A DNA stretch of 64,000 bases. It comes from Orbilia blumenaviensis. Taxonomy: Eukaryota; Ascomycota; Orbiliomycetes; Orbiliales; Orbiliaceae. Below the pieces are notes generated by a model, which did no database searches, was not told where the DNA came from, and saw only the letters and a list, made by a program, of their open reading frames with translations. Position 1 is the stretch's first letter; every line of letters starts with the position of its first letter. A program made the translations under genes and the position numbers. This document shows, piece after piece, positions 11,681 to 22,998 of this stretch. The stretch spans positions 310,001-374,000 of the forward strand of contig JAVHNS010000006.1 in assembly GCA_036872755.1 (NCBI GenBank), in the 5' to 3' direction.

Positions 11681-13267
11681 ATGGCCACGACCACAATTCT
11701 GTCGCTCCCCAATGAGCTTCTAATTCAGGTCATCGAAAATCTGCAGCAAGAGTCCAACTCAGGCCCCGCTTTGCGCAGGCCCCATTCCAAAATATATTAT
11801 CTCTCATATGGACCTTATGCATCCTGCCTGCTCCCGATTGCCCATTCTTGCAGCAGGCTCCGCCATGTTGCCCATCCTCTGCTACACAGACGGCTAGAGT
11901 TATCTCACAGCCTGAACTGTATGTCACTTCATTCGAGCTCAATGTCCTGTGACTCTATTCTTCTTGCGTTTGTACCCCTCATTTCATACCTTCATAAGTA
12001 CCCTGAACTTGGTTATGTAACCCGGGAACTCAAAATCGGCCCCTGGAGCTCATCCAGTTACTGGAAAAGGCTTCGGGGCTATATGTGCGACGACTACTTG
12101 GATCGCCAGATAGCCACTTGCCGAGAAGTTGCCCTCAAATACGGTATATCATATCCTGTGCTCTTGAATGGGATAGATGCAGGTGATTCAGGGATATTTG
12201 TTACGCTCTTAACCTATCTTTTACCCAATCTGAGGGAGCTGTGTCTCACTCTGGGCGATGACAATCGCCCTGGAATACCATCGACTCGACATCTAATAGT
12301 TGCCTGGAAGACAATGGCCCCACCTTGCTACCAACATCTCAGCTCTGTAAATCTCCAGTACGGCGATGTGGAGTCTCATGGCGAATATCCCTGTTCAACA
12401 ACTGTTGCCGAGATTCTACAGCTTCCAGCCCTCCGCAAATTCACCGTACACAAGCAATGGCACGACCCACGCGGTATTTCCTACGGCACCAATCCGAATC
12501 AACTTTCAAGCGATTCACCGAACATTCCTATTTCCTTCTCTGTCCCGCAGGTTGGTATCGCCTCCAACACCGGGAACAACAGTGCAAAAAACCTTGCATT
12601 AAGGAGTAATGCATACGATGAAGAAATCCGCCTCAATTACCGCAATTGCTCAGAAGAAGATCTTCTCGAAGTTTCCTGTCGCTCTGCCTCGGAACTCGAA
12701 AGGGTAGAATTCAACGGCTCATGGATGGGCCAGTGGAACATCTTGCCTATAATCCGATCTGCGGCACACCTCAAAGTTCTAAAGCTTACCGACAGCTCCT
12801 TCGTAGACCATGAAGCTATAGTTGAGGATGCTATAACATCACATGCTGCTACATTGGAAACTCTCATCCTAGATATCGGTTGTTCGTTTACAGAAGGCAT
12901 TCCCTCATTTCTACCTTACATCGCCAAGATACCAAACCTCAAAATCCTATGGCTTAATTTCAAGAGTATATTAAGCGTGGACGAACAGCCTATAGATTTG
13001 GAATCATACCTCCCTGCTTCGTTAAGGAATTTAGTGGTCAAGGATACCAACAGAACACGTGGAGGGCAAACAAACCGGTTGCAGGCATATCAAAGTGCCA
13101 TACAATCACTATCGTCGTTAACTGCAGCGCATATGCCTAATTTGTCAACAGTGCATGTCTGGAAACCCAGAACTAGCGGCGTAGGCTTCGGGCCAACGCT
13201 GCTGCCAAAATTAGAGGAATTGCAGGAATACTATATCGCACAAGGAATTGAGCTCCTGTTGATGTGA
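11681..13267 (+). CDS. F-box domain protein, paralogue B
   Basis: Predicted 528-aa single-exon protein. It opens MATTTILSLPNELLIQVIE, a standard F-box (LPNELLxxV) for Skp1 binding in an SCF ubiquitin ligase. Further on are Leu-rich segments (LLTYLLPNLRELCLTL, LPALRKFTV, LKVLKLTDSSF, IPNLKILWLNF) that look like degenerate leucine-rich repeats. The frame is open 48 codons upstream from an in-frame ATG at 11537, but that extension is Phe/Arg-rich and unlike the paralogue, so I start at 11681, where the F-box lies immediately after Met. It is homologous over most of its length to the minus-strand protein at 4009-5469. Substrate unknown. It converges on the Gag-like gene downstream. Confidence 0.86.
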   Translation: MATTTILSLPNELLIQVIENLQQESNSGPALRRPHSKIYYLSYGPYASCLLPIAHSCSRLRHVAHPLLHRRLELSHSLNCMSLHSSSMSCDSILLAFVPLISYLHKYPELGYVTRELKIGPWSSSSYWKRLRGYMCDDYLDRQIATCREVALKYGISYPVLLNGIDAGDSGIFVTLLTYLLPNLRELCLTLGDDNRPGIPSTRHLIVAWKTMAPPCYQHLSSVNLQYGDVESHGEYPCSTTVAEILQLPALRKFTVHKQWHDPRGISYGTNPNQLSSDSPNIPISFSVPQVGIASNTGNNSAKNLALRSNAYDEEIRLNYRNCSEEDLLEVSCRSASELERVEFNGSWMGQWNILPIIRSAAHLKVLKLTDSSFVDHEAIVEDAITSHAATLETLILDIGCSFTEGIPSFLPYIAKIPNLKILWLNFKSILSVDEQPIDLESYLPASLRNLVVKDTNRTRGGQTNRLQAYQSAIQSLSSLTAAHMPNLSTVHVWKPRTSGVGFGPTLLPKLEELQEYYIAQGIELLLM

Positions 13268-13822
13268 TGGCTCATGCTTTGTGTAGCGGGAAATTGTTCT
13301 GTCTATACACCATAAGACTCAATATTTGAATAAACCACAGCACGCCTGTCAATCCTCATTCCTTTTTCTTTATCCTCTGTTTCAACAGTATCCACTTTAG
13401 CATATCTCACCCAGAAGAACATAAAGAGCGACTACCACCGATAGCACTAAAAGCCCTGATGCTTGTACTACTCCGTTTGTCAATATTTACATACACAAAT
13501 CTTCACGCTCGATATGGCTCAGAATGTGTACTATAACTTGTATGATCAGTTGTTCAAACCCTTTTCTATAGAACACTCAGCATCATGAGCCCGACGCAAA
13601 TCTATTGAACTCCGAATTCCCAAGAAAACCCCTTTAATCATACAGAACCTCGGACAACTTGCCCGCCATGAAACCCTATAGAAAGGTAACATAATTAACG
13701 CCGCCATAGTTAAGCTTACACGTATGTGTGTTTTAGCTTTATCCAAACCTGATCTAGGTTTATGGAATGAAATGTTAACCCAAGCTTATTGATACAAGAC
13801 TCAATCGCATGATTTATAATAA
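13268..13822. other. intergenic region between convergent genes
   Basis: The 3' flanks of the F-box gene (+) and the Gag-like gene (-). AT-rich, with several AATAAA-like signals (for example near 13330). No gene seen. Confidence 0.45.
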
Positions 13823-15905
13823 TCAGCCACACCCAGGCATGCGTGTCACCCCAACTTCAGGCGGTATAAAAGCAGCGGTACCCTCTCGCTCCATCGCTAC
13901 AAGCCACCCATAGATCTCGAAAAATTGTCGAGGTTGAACTTCCAGCCTTGGTAACCAATAAGCCTTGATATACTGGTATGGAGGACGATCCGGAAGGAAC
14001 CCAATAACATTCTTCAAAAAGAACGCCTCTGATATATATTTAGGATCAGCCATGCTCATACCAAAATACGTGTCGACAGCGTAAAGATAATCACACCACT
14101 GCCTAAACGCATCCATGAAAAAATCGGATATTTTCTGATCTTCGAAAGGCCCCACGGCTCCGTTTGAATGCTGCATAATATAGACCGGATGAATCCACTC
14201 GTAGTCCGGGGTGTGCTCGCGGATCCCACGAACGTAGGTGTGTTCCAATAGAATCCATGCGGACTCCATGGTGTTCTGTCGCATGAGTAAAGATCTGGCC
14301 TCTGGCTGGCAGCTCATAACTAGAACGAGTAAGCCTGCTGCGTCTATTCTATCACGCCTCATACACTCAAGTTGAGTGCACTGATAGTATTTCAGGTGGT
14401 CAATTTCGTGAAGTGCCTGATTTGGACACCCAAAATATTTTGAAAATGAATTCCATGTTGGCCAAAGCCCCTGAGCCTTCAAGTAACGCTCCATATTAAC
14501 GGCCCATTCGAGATAGTTGCTGCCTTTCAGGGTGGGGAGATATCCTTTCTCGATCATTGATATCGGGTCCATTGAGTAAAACATCTTTAGTTCTTCCAGT
14601 ACTGATTCTACCGTGGTTTGCTGCTGTTGTGGATCTGTAGGCGGCTTGTCTTCCTCTGCAGCGTTCGCACCACCGGAGATTTTGTTCGGAAAGACTTGAT
14701 TTAGAGCAGATCGTGATACAGATTGACCTAACGAAGGTTCATTCGTACTAGGTAAACTCGATGCAGAAGCCTCGTTTGCTGGGCATCCACCCGTAGACGC
14801 CGCATTCACCGCAAGCCCAGTTGACCGCTGTTGGCCTGAGAAATTTTCATTCAAAGGGGGTTCAACTTTTAGAGGTGCAGTCTGTGGACCTTCGTTTTGG
14901 AAAATGGAGTCGGCTCCTCCTGGGAAATATCCAAACCTAGAAGGAGGACCACCTTGTGTAGCTACAAGGCTTGGAGGAACGCCATCTGGAAAAAGTTCAC
15001 TAGGGGAGATATTCGGAAGTATTCTACCATGAGGGGGGAAATTTGCGAAAGTTCCAAAGCCCTGAGATGGAGCTACTGGCATGGAAGGCTGAGCTGGGAA
15101 AGTAGGCTGTGGGCGCTCCTGTTGTTCCAAGAGGTTTAGAGCTTGTGCGGTACGTGCGAGGAGTAATTGTAGATCGTCGTTGTAGGATGTTGGAACATTT
15201 ACCGCTGACCTAGGAAAAGTAGGTTGGGCGAATGTTTGGCCTTCTTGTGGGATCATTTGATGTCCAACCTGATCCACCCGTGTGCGCACAGGGTATTGTG
15301 GGGGTGGCACCGATGAAGGGTTTGGTGGTTGACCAAGCGGTGTGAGTTCTGTTGAATCGGGTACGAGTGACAGTTGGTCGCTGGAGACTGATTGAGACCG
15401 CGATACTACACTCCGCGATGCTGCAGGACGCACCTGCGCAGCTACCGGTAGAGATTTAAATCTGGGACCTGTTCGTAAGGCGGAAAGTCCCATGAACTCG
15501 GGCTCTTCGGCCGCCCCAGCCTGACTTTGTGTCCCTGATGGACCCTACCAGTATACAGATATGTTAGCTTGTGTCCAATATTAATATGGTATATCAATCT
15601 GCAACGGTATATCGTTAAACGGGAAGCTTACTGTGACATCTAAAAGTAGAGCTACATCAGCCCCTGCAATAGTGACCTCATAGAAACAATTGATATGTAG
15701 ATATCTTTTAGATCAGGAAAAGAGAACTCAGGAAAACTCAGACACTTGCCATACCATTATCACGACCTGCTGTGGAAGGAAAGGTCGCTGCCATTTGATT
15801 CGGGCGGGTTTGGAGGTTATAGCCCCGAACTACTCCAGCATAGTCTACCCCCCAAGGATGCCTCGGTATAATGGATCGCGATCCCGGGGCATCATCATTC
15901 GCCAT
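13823..15905 (-). CDS. intron-bearing protein with copia-type Gag-like domain
   Basis: Predicted 634 aa in three exons: 15905-15755, 15663-15632 (32 bp) and 15544-13823. Introns are 91 bp (GTATGG donor, TTGCAG end) and 87 bp (GTAAGC donor, GCTAAC branch, GGTAG end); the frame is kept throughout. Residues 1-390 are low-complexity, rich in Pro, Gln and Ser. From about residue 395 the protein has the pattern of Ty1/copia Gag (UBN2/DUF4219 type): LKGSNYLEWAVNMERYLKAQ, then GLWPTW, DAAGLLVLVM, then a TMESAWILLEHTYV helix, and finally SDFFMDAFRQWCDYLY with LPDRPPYQYI. No zinc knuckle, protease, integrase or reverse transcriptase follows, and no long terminal repeats flank it. The introns and the long unrelated N-terminus suggest a host gene that carries a captured Gag fold. 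The assignment rests on pattern, not on an alignment. Confidence 0.66.
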
Positions 15906-17169
15906 TTCCGAGTTTAAATTTTTGTGAGCTGGATAATTAATTCCCTAATCCGATTCCAAAGACTATGCGGGTATGTTATTAGCCGTATCTAAAAATGTCA
16001 AACGAGCAGGCAAAGAGTTCCGAAGAGCCGCGAGCCCTTAAGCCATAGTATTGAGTAACCAATTCTTTCCTATGTGGTTGTGATTAATGTAGCCGGCGAT
16101 GCATGCAGTTTAGATCCATAGAGGTAGTAGTCATCAATTACCTAGACATTTAATTAATTACCGAGATGTTCTACTATGTTTACAATTCATAAATATACTA
16201 AAAATTCATAAAACTTGAACAACCTCTTTTCTGCACATCGATCGGGATAGGCACCTTAATCTACAAACACATATTTGAAGTCTTTTGTCGAATCAATAAC
16301 AGCTCTTCGGATTCAACCAGCGATCTAATAGCTGACTAGGTCCCTACCTAGGTATCTAGATATTTATCACTTTAGATTGACTCTAGACCCATATAAAATC
16401 ACCAGTAATTACCACACCCAAGTATGTCCTTGCATGCGCAGAGCCTGGTCTGAGCGGTCCTAAGAATGCCACAAAAACAACACAGGAGAGATCATCATGA
16501 TCGTTTACGCAACTGTCCACCAGTCTCTCCCACGATTCAATAAAATACGGCCACGCGACCAGTTGTGTGACCCATTGAGCAATTCTAGGCAGCACGTAAT
16601 ATCCTATTGAGCGGGGATAGCCCGGGTAAGTAAAATAAACAGAATTTTGTCCGCGAACCGTCTGCCGATGGGACCTCCTGCCGAGAAAACCGTCAACCGA
16701 TGCTCGGCACTGCCAGCTGGAATGAGGAATACCAGGATGCAGCAACCATGCCGACCCGATTATAATTAAGACCGAAAACCACTGCAGTTTTGAATCTTCC
16801 AAGCCTGCAAGTTAATCTCCTTGGGCTAGCTTAGTTTATGTAAAAGAAAGCGACCCAATAATATATGTTTAAGGGCTAAGTCTTCTTTATTGTCAAGCCC
16901 GCAGCTATGATCCCGGCTTCCGGGCCGTTTTCACATAATGTATTTCATAATTGGTCGACATGGTCCGCATCATTAGATTTACTCAAAAGCTCCAGTGTTT
17001 ACTACTCTGGCCCATTTGCGTTAACCTTTTGGCCCGGTCTAGAATCCCAAAGCTCCGTCATGTGTGTTGTGCGTTGTCTGCGACATGCAGGAGGTCCACG
17101 GCTCAAGAAGTAGTAGCTTGTACGACCCTCGATCGAGCACTAAACTTCACGATGCGATAGAATCGATCC

Positions 17170-17275
17170 AAGCTCACTATTCGGTCTAGGAAAGAGTGAG
17201 CAATACGCGAAGATGGTCAAGCAAGCGGCATTCTGCGCGCGTGCGGGGTACGCCAGCGCTCAGGATAGTATCGGT
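17170..17275 (+). repeat. arm 1 of a diverged dispersed repeat
   Basis: Co-linear similarity by eye to 59270-59425 on the same strand. Shared blocks are ATCCAAGC, then GAGTGAGCrATACrCGAA, GAAGATGG, and CGCTCAGGA followed by an AT-rich stretch ending in GG. Several differences are G/A transitions, as expected of repeat-induced point mutation. Similarity may continue to about 17700 (CCAAAAATGGA against CCAAAATGGA), with a length difference between the arms. Confidence 0.35.
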
Positions 17276-18974
17276 ATACTAAAATTTGCCGTTTATTATA
17301 ACCGCTAATCTCATATCTATTCCAAGCTCCATACGTATACAGGTATCTGCCTGGTGGTTCTAATTGTACGTGCCACTTCTGGTGGGTCCAACATATGTAA
17401 GTACATGCATATTGAAGGGCTGTCGTTGGTCGGGACTCTCGAAACGGTCAACAGTAATATATGTACATCCGAGTAACGCCGCGCTCTCTACCCCATACCT
17501 CTGGGCAATGCAGAAGGATGCAAGAAAGTGCGTCTGGGCAAGCCTTTCGCGATCCCAATCTGGTGTTAAATCTTCCTAATCAGGCCTGCACGCCGGACCC
17601 ACATGCACGACACGCCGGTTTAGTAGAATTCCCTTGGCCAAAAATGGAGCTTCCGAGTGTTCTAGCTCTCGCTTTCGAACTTCATCTACGATTGCTTTCG
17701 ACATCATGGGGTCGGTCTACCTCCGCTCGGACGTCTAAGCGCAATCTTCGGCAGCTTCCCATGCACGAAGACTTACTACTCAAGAATTATACCGACCAGG
17801 GCCGGCTTATCCCGCGCGTAAAGAGCTAAGCCTATCTGCGCTCAAGTACCGATGATCTTGATAATACTGAGACCCACCGAACTTCCCCGTGCATATGCGC
17901 CAATGGCAGCGGTTTAGAGCAATAATAGCGAATCTAGATTCAATAAGATGGGCCTAGTATTTTAATTGCGTATGCCGGTAACGCCTTTCACGTCCCGCTA
18001 AGAGCAGTCGCAATCGGTGCTCTGCACGCCACAGAAAGCCAGATACAGATACTAGACAAATTCTGCATTAAAGCGCTATCATTGGCGGAAACGCTCTGTA
18101 AATCTTTCTTACCTTGAATTTCATATCGACTATGGAGATCTAAACTAATCCAATATGTGACAGGCCCCTTCCGTCTAGCGCTATATATTGGCAGTTCCAC
18201 TTGTCGTTTGGTGATAGGTATAAACTCCGTGACTAAATGGTATTCAGAGAGCTATTTTGTGACTTGCAGCGTAGCTGAAGCTCCGCTAAGGTCGTATTTC
18301 TGTCTGAATGGCCAGATCTTTCTCCCAGTTCGCCTTGAAATTTGCAATGCCCCCAGTCTTGGCGATCGGAGTGGGTCTCCAAAAGTGGTATCAGGATCGA
18401 AAATAGCAGTATAGGCACCTGATTTGGTCATACATGGTCGGTTGCAAAAGTTTTTCCACGGAGAAGGATAGATAACTATTTCCCTGTTACTCACGCGTTG
18501 AGGTAACTCGGAGCTGGGGCATTCCCGAAATACATTGACATCGAGTTCACAATGCTGTCAGATGAATTCCAATATTTTGTCTTAGATTACTTTTTAAAAG
18601 CCGTGTCTGACACAAAAGTTAGGCCACGAGGTTATCAGACTTTCCCGAGAACCCGATTATTAGATTGTAGTGGCTGTACCATCCTTTTTCTTCCTATCTT
18701 GACCGTCACTTGTTATATAGACTGAATTCTATGAGACATTTTCGTCCTTTTTTTTATATCCGAAAAGCTAGCCGTGCCCGCTTTTGCCCACAAGACGTCT
18801 AATCTTGGAAGGGAAAATCAAAGATGGTGTGCAGGCTACCAAAACCTTGGGCGTAGGGTTGGACAAAGCCAGCAAAACTTACCATGGGAATTCCCGAGAC
18901 TTGTGCGCACTCTCGCTGCCTGTTGATCGCTACAAAACTGCACTAATTTTCGATCTTACAGGTTTGAAGGAATC

Positions 18975-18992
18975 AAAAAAAAAAAAAAAAAA
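18975..18992. repeat. A18 homopolymer
   Basis: Eighteen consecutive A residues on the plus strand, in non-coding DNA. Confidence 0.9.
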
Positions 18993-19412
18993 GGTCAAGG
19001 AGGGCGCGGGAGAAAACTCTAAAATAACGTGGGTACAAGACTGCAAAGAACATGGGTTAAAAGAAACGATAGAGGTATATTTCGAGGCGTTGTATCCCCA
19101 AACCCATGAGATGAGTGGTTCGGACCATGTATAAGGTTGTCGGTTCTGCAAAGCCGGCTAGCCACTGCTGAACTTGAACTCTGTATAATTCTTCATTGTC
19201 CGTTGTGGTACAGCGGGAAATAATAAGATACAAATCCCGGGCCACGGACAGATGCAATCTGAGGCTTCTCTTTTGTTATGAAGAATCAAGACCGAGGCGA
19301 GACAAATCATTAATGCATTCGATTCTAACGGGGTGTACCGTATTCTCCTCTAAGATATGTAAAAAAAAAATCTCAACAAAATTTGAAACCTAATGGATGC
19401 TTCTGCGCCCTG

Positions 19413-19426
19413 GCGCGCGCGCGCGC
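19413..19426. repeat. (GC)7 microsatellite
   Basis: Seven GC dinucleotides in a row, unusual in an AT-leaning stretch. Such alternating purine-pyrimidine DNA can adopt a Z form; no function inferred. Confidence 0.85.
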
Positions 19427-19954
19427 AAGGTAGTGCGCAGTTCAAAATGAACTCGATTTCAATAAAGGAACAGAGAAGCCCACGGGTTGAGATGCGCGAA
19501 CATACAAAGGGATGTTCGGGGAGACTTTGTGATATGCGGTTCACACATCCACCAATCAACCTTTCGGAATGAAAGAAATCAGACCGTAAAACCCTCAAGC
19601 CCATAGCAGGCCGATAATACAACCAAGTAAGTATTCTAACAAAAAAAGAAAAAAAGAAAAGGAAGCAACGGCGCGGGAACCCTGACAGCCAAATAATGAA
19701 GATCCAGACTCATGATGAGAAGTGAAAAAGAAAAAAGAGAAAGAAAAAAAAGAAAAGAAAAAAAATTCAACTACAATACGCCAGTGAGATGAAGTTCAGA
19801 TATTCCCTCAACAAGTGGTCACTGAAATATACAAATCAAGATATAATGAACGTCAGGTACCGGGTACAGGTATCCACCGATGAACGACGTGGGAAGGATA
19901 TTGCCGCACCGCCCATATGCAACCGTCACCCCAGAAAAGTACAACCCTAGAACG

Positions 19955-21100
19955 CTATAAATGCAGATCACTTGCAAGAACGGCAGGATGCCCCTCTGCA
20001 TCGTCGCTATTCCCGCTGTCACCAAAGCCGACAGGCATGCTAACGTATTGATGAAGTACTCCCTCCTGTTCCGGACGCCACTGTGATCTGTCCTTCGTAA
20101 AAATCTCGATCCTAGGGGTTAGAAGCTCTTGCAGAGCCGGGGATAGCTCGTTATGCGGGCCAACGAAAAGATTCCTGTTGACTGGAAGGGCTCCTTCTAG
20201 CGATTCGGCTGTACATTCAAATTGGATCATTAGTCTAGTCCGTTCAAGTGATAGCTTTGCAGTAGCTTTATATCTCGATGTCACACTCTTAATGGTCATT
20301 TCCACTTTGTGGGCCCGTGCGACTCCATAGGCAACCTGTCGTCATTTTCACATTCCTAAATGCAGGGCGGAACGCATGCGACTTGTGAAGTGACTGGAAC
20401 TTAAAGCGCGCAAGGTGCGAGATGAAACTCTCATCATATAGACGATGGATCAGCTTACGAGTAGCGAATAATACAGTTCCACATCGTTTGCAGAACGTTC
20501 GAGATTGACTCCTTCCCGTGTTGTCTCCTGTTTTGATAGTGTAGTAGTAGGTGGATGATTCGACGTTACGTGCCTCACGGTCTCGAGGTTCGACCATCAA
20601 CAGGGCTCTGGATTCTGTGAAACAATCAATCTCAGTCCACAATCTCATTGATGCATTCCGTTTGCGATACAGCCAGCATCAAAAGTAAGTTGTGGGGTTG
20701 GACAGCCCATACTAACGGTAAGGAATGTACAGAAGAAACTTGACGATATCGCCTGACAATCCTTGCAATGACACACAACCACTCCCGGGATGGGTTCTTT
20801 AATGGTAACTTTCCAGTCCTGGCAGAAGCAATAACCAACCAGAGGACCCACCCAACTGGCGGCAGAAGCTTCCGCTGATGTTGGACTGCTGGTTGTCGCG
20901 TCTGGGTGATCCGCTGTGCCAGTATCTCGGCTCACAGTTGGATTCGGAGCCTGTCTTCGGGCAGTACTTCGAACTGGCGATGCAGAATTCTCGGGTCCGC
21001 CCGCCGGGGGCTGCTGGGCCGCGTTCTCAACAGTCTCCTCCGGCTCCGAGGTTCTTGGTCGCTTGAATCTTGGTCGTTGTACACGTTTGCGGTACGGCAT
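19955..21100 (-). CDS. GFA/CENP-V-type zinc protein (glutathione-dependent formaldehyde-activating fold)
   Basis: Three exons: 21100-20713, 20614-20459, and a last exon ending at 19955. The first intron uses GTATGG/CACAG and the second starts GTAAGC. The last acceptor is uncertain: about 20265 keeps the frame and gives 284 aa, and one near 20296 is also possible. Zinc ligands of the GFA fold are visible: GYCFC (Cys91, Cys93), CHCKDC (Cys110, Cys112, Cys115) and FCKRCG (Cys171, Cys174). The C-terminal PRIEIFTKDRSQW and VSMP blocks are also typical. Known family members bind glutathione or act in S-hydroxymethylglutathione formation, though many are uncharacterised. Odd feature: an 80-residue basic Arg/Pro/Ser-rich N-terminal extension (MPYRKRVQRPRFKRPR start), reminiscent of the extended animal CENP-V. 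A longer open frame upstream to 21418 contains a hydrophobic run but is probably not coding. Confidence 0.75.
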
Positions 21101-22052
21101 TGGGAGTGAAAGTCGCGATTGTTCCAGCACGGCAAAACAAGATAACAAGATAACAACGCTCACAACGATTAAAAAGAATGGCTCCAGAGATGAGATTGAG
21201 ACGGTGGTGTCGGGAGATGATAAACAAAATCCCGGCCGTGGCGATTCATCAGGCCGCTTACCTAAGGACTGTTTAGATCCAGGTAACCCCGTTTCAAAAG
21301 TTTCCGCCACCTCCACCGCAGGCCCATTTGGGTCTTTGGGCCGGAACGTGGCGAAAAAAACGCCCTGGTTCCTTGAAAAGGCAACGGATGGCTCAATACG
21401 GCTTTCTGTACTACCCAAATTAGGCGCCTAGCCACCCCCCTTGGCGATACGATCTCACCAAAACCCAACATGCTGAAAGTTTTTCGATGCCAGTAATTGA
21501 CAGTCGGACGATTACTTTTGCTGCACACAGCCAGGGAGGCAATTTTTCGTGCTTCAAATTCTGTAGTTTTTTGTTTTTCTTTGGTACGACGTACCGACAC
21601 AATGGAGTTGGTGTCATAAAGGTTGACCATGTCCAGGCACTAGTTAGCTGGACCCACGTCCACATTGACTACCACAGATCCAGGAGGCCAAAGCGCAGTT
21701 TCTTATTAGCACTAAATATTGCAACAAAAATCAGTTTGCTATGGTGTTTTTACTAACCAGTTAGAATTGCTGGTAAAACCCCATTTCCTCCCTTCGGCTT
21801 CCCCACAAATATTAATATACCGTAAGGTCCCAGCTACGGGGGGCTATGGAAGCTTCCGTATAGTGGAACTTTGCCTGTGCATTTTCTTGGGTTTAGCCGT
21901 GGCTTAGGTTGTCTGTTGGTCGTCTGATAAATGCCGTTCTTCAGAAGGAAACCCGTATCGGCAACTCAGTTCCGTGCACCGTGCCGGTAGATGCACTATA
22001 TCAACTTGATTAGCCTCAGTGGGTTTGTTCTGGTGACACGAGATCAGCAATA
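21101..22052. other. intergenic, no gene seen
   Basis: Upstream region of the GFA-like gene and unexplained DNA to its right. An open plus frame at 21487-21756 has no recognisable content. Confidence 0.4.
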
Positions 22053-22611
22053 CTAACGGTTGTCACCGATATACCACTCCCTAAAGCTGGAAGTCCTTCC
22101 CTCCGGCCAATACCCTCTCAAGCCTGTTTTGGTCTTCTTCTTTTCTTTTATCCTAGGAAAGCAGGATCGTTTGCATAATGCTCCTTCATACACCCCAATA
22201 AGAGCAGATATCCCTTGCTTCTCAGGCTCCTGTGTTGAAAGGAGTATTGAAACGGACGGGAATACGGAGGCATTAATATACGAGAGGGCTTCAGGCCAGA
22301 AGCTCGTCACAGTGTTGATTTTGATATGATTTGTGTTGCATCAGACGAATCGGGCACCTGCAGCTTCGCTAATCTACCCTAGACCATGGTTAATATGAGT
22401 ACTTCAGACGACCAATGCTTTGTTCGGACCTCGAGAAGACTTCAGAGACATACGCCTCAGGTTCAAGAGCCCCCAGTGCTACAATGTCTCCCCGTACAAT
22501 AATATTGGCCCGGGACATCGGGAGGTCTGGACTAGCGTATGACCCAAGCTCAAAACTCGGGTCTAGTATGCTAGTCAAATCAAGTGTATGCCTCCGAGAA
22601 AACGAAGCCAA
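22053..22611 (-). pseudogene. possible coding relic, unrecognised
   Basis: Two protein-like fragments lie in tandem on the minus strand. 22611-22420 starts with ATG and has a globular composition (LTSILDPSFELGSYASPDLP, then ALGALEPEAYVSEVF). 22310-22170 contains SFWPEALSYINASVFPSVSI. Between them the frame is interrupted by stops, and no intron of clean consensus joins the two in phase. It could be a two- or three-exon gene I have not resolved, a decayed gene, or chance. No family is recognised. Confidence 0.25.
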
Positions 22612-22702
22612 GGTGTGATACCGTCAACCACACTCGGTATCGATCATTTCATGACCGCGAATTGAATTAGAACGGGTGCGATGCACAGTCCCCTTTTTTG
22701 AA

Positions 22703-22712
22703 TATATAAAAG
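22703..22712 (+). promoter_or_regulatory. TATA box candidate for the zinc-ribbon gene
   Basis: TATATAAAAG preceded by a T-rich run, about 290 bp before the ATG at 22999. It fits a core promoter with a long leader or an unseen 5' exon. Confidence 0.4.
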
Positions 22713-22998
22713 GAAAGGAAACTCCCACAATCTGCTCCATATCAGATCTCGAAAATTGAAAAGCTTCTTACCTTTAAACAGTTAAATCGCTGAAATTTTT
22801 TACCTGGCACGAACATATTCATTTTCTGATCCAGACTCACGTCTCTCTTTAGCGTATTTCTTTTTCCCTTCCTTCGAAATAAATTTCCAGGGCCGTCGCT
22901 AACATAGACTAGTAGCGTTATCATCATCCCACATAGGATATTATACTATATATCCTAGTCTTGCCTTACATAAAACCCGCTGTTAAGAACCTTCAATT

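Larger units (their letters stand above)
15906..19954. other. gene-poor, partly decayed region
   Basis: No gene I can support. A 139-codon minus frame at 16383-16802 is open but featureless. The middle (about 17160-17830) carries one arm of a diverged repeat also seen near 59.3 kb. Towards 19.6-19.8 kb there are long A/G-rich tracts, part of the 3' flank of the GFA-like gene. Confidence 0.4.

Noticed and set aside
16383..16802. 139-codon minus-strand frame
   Set aside because: No domain, no splice sites extending it, and frames of this length arise by chance in the window.
18784..19134. 116-codon plus frame
   Set aside because: Runs through an A18 tract (poly-Lys) and lacks a domain or splice context.
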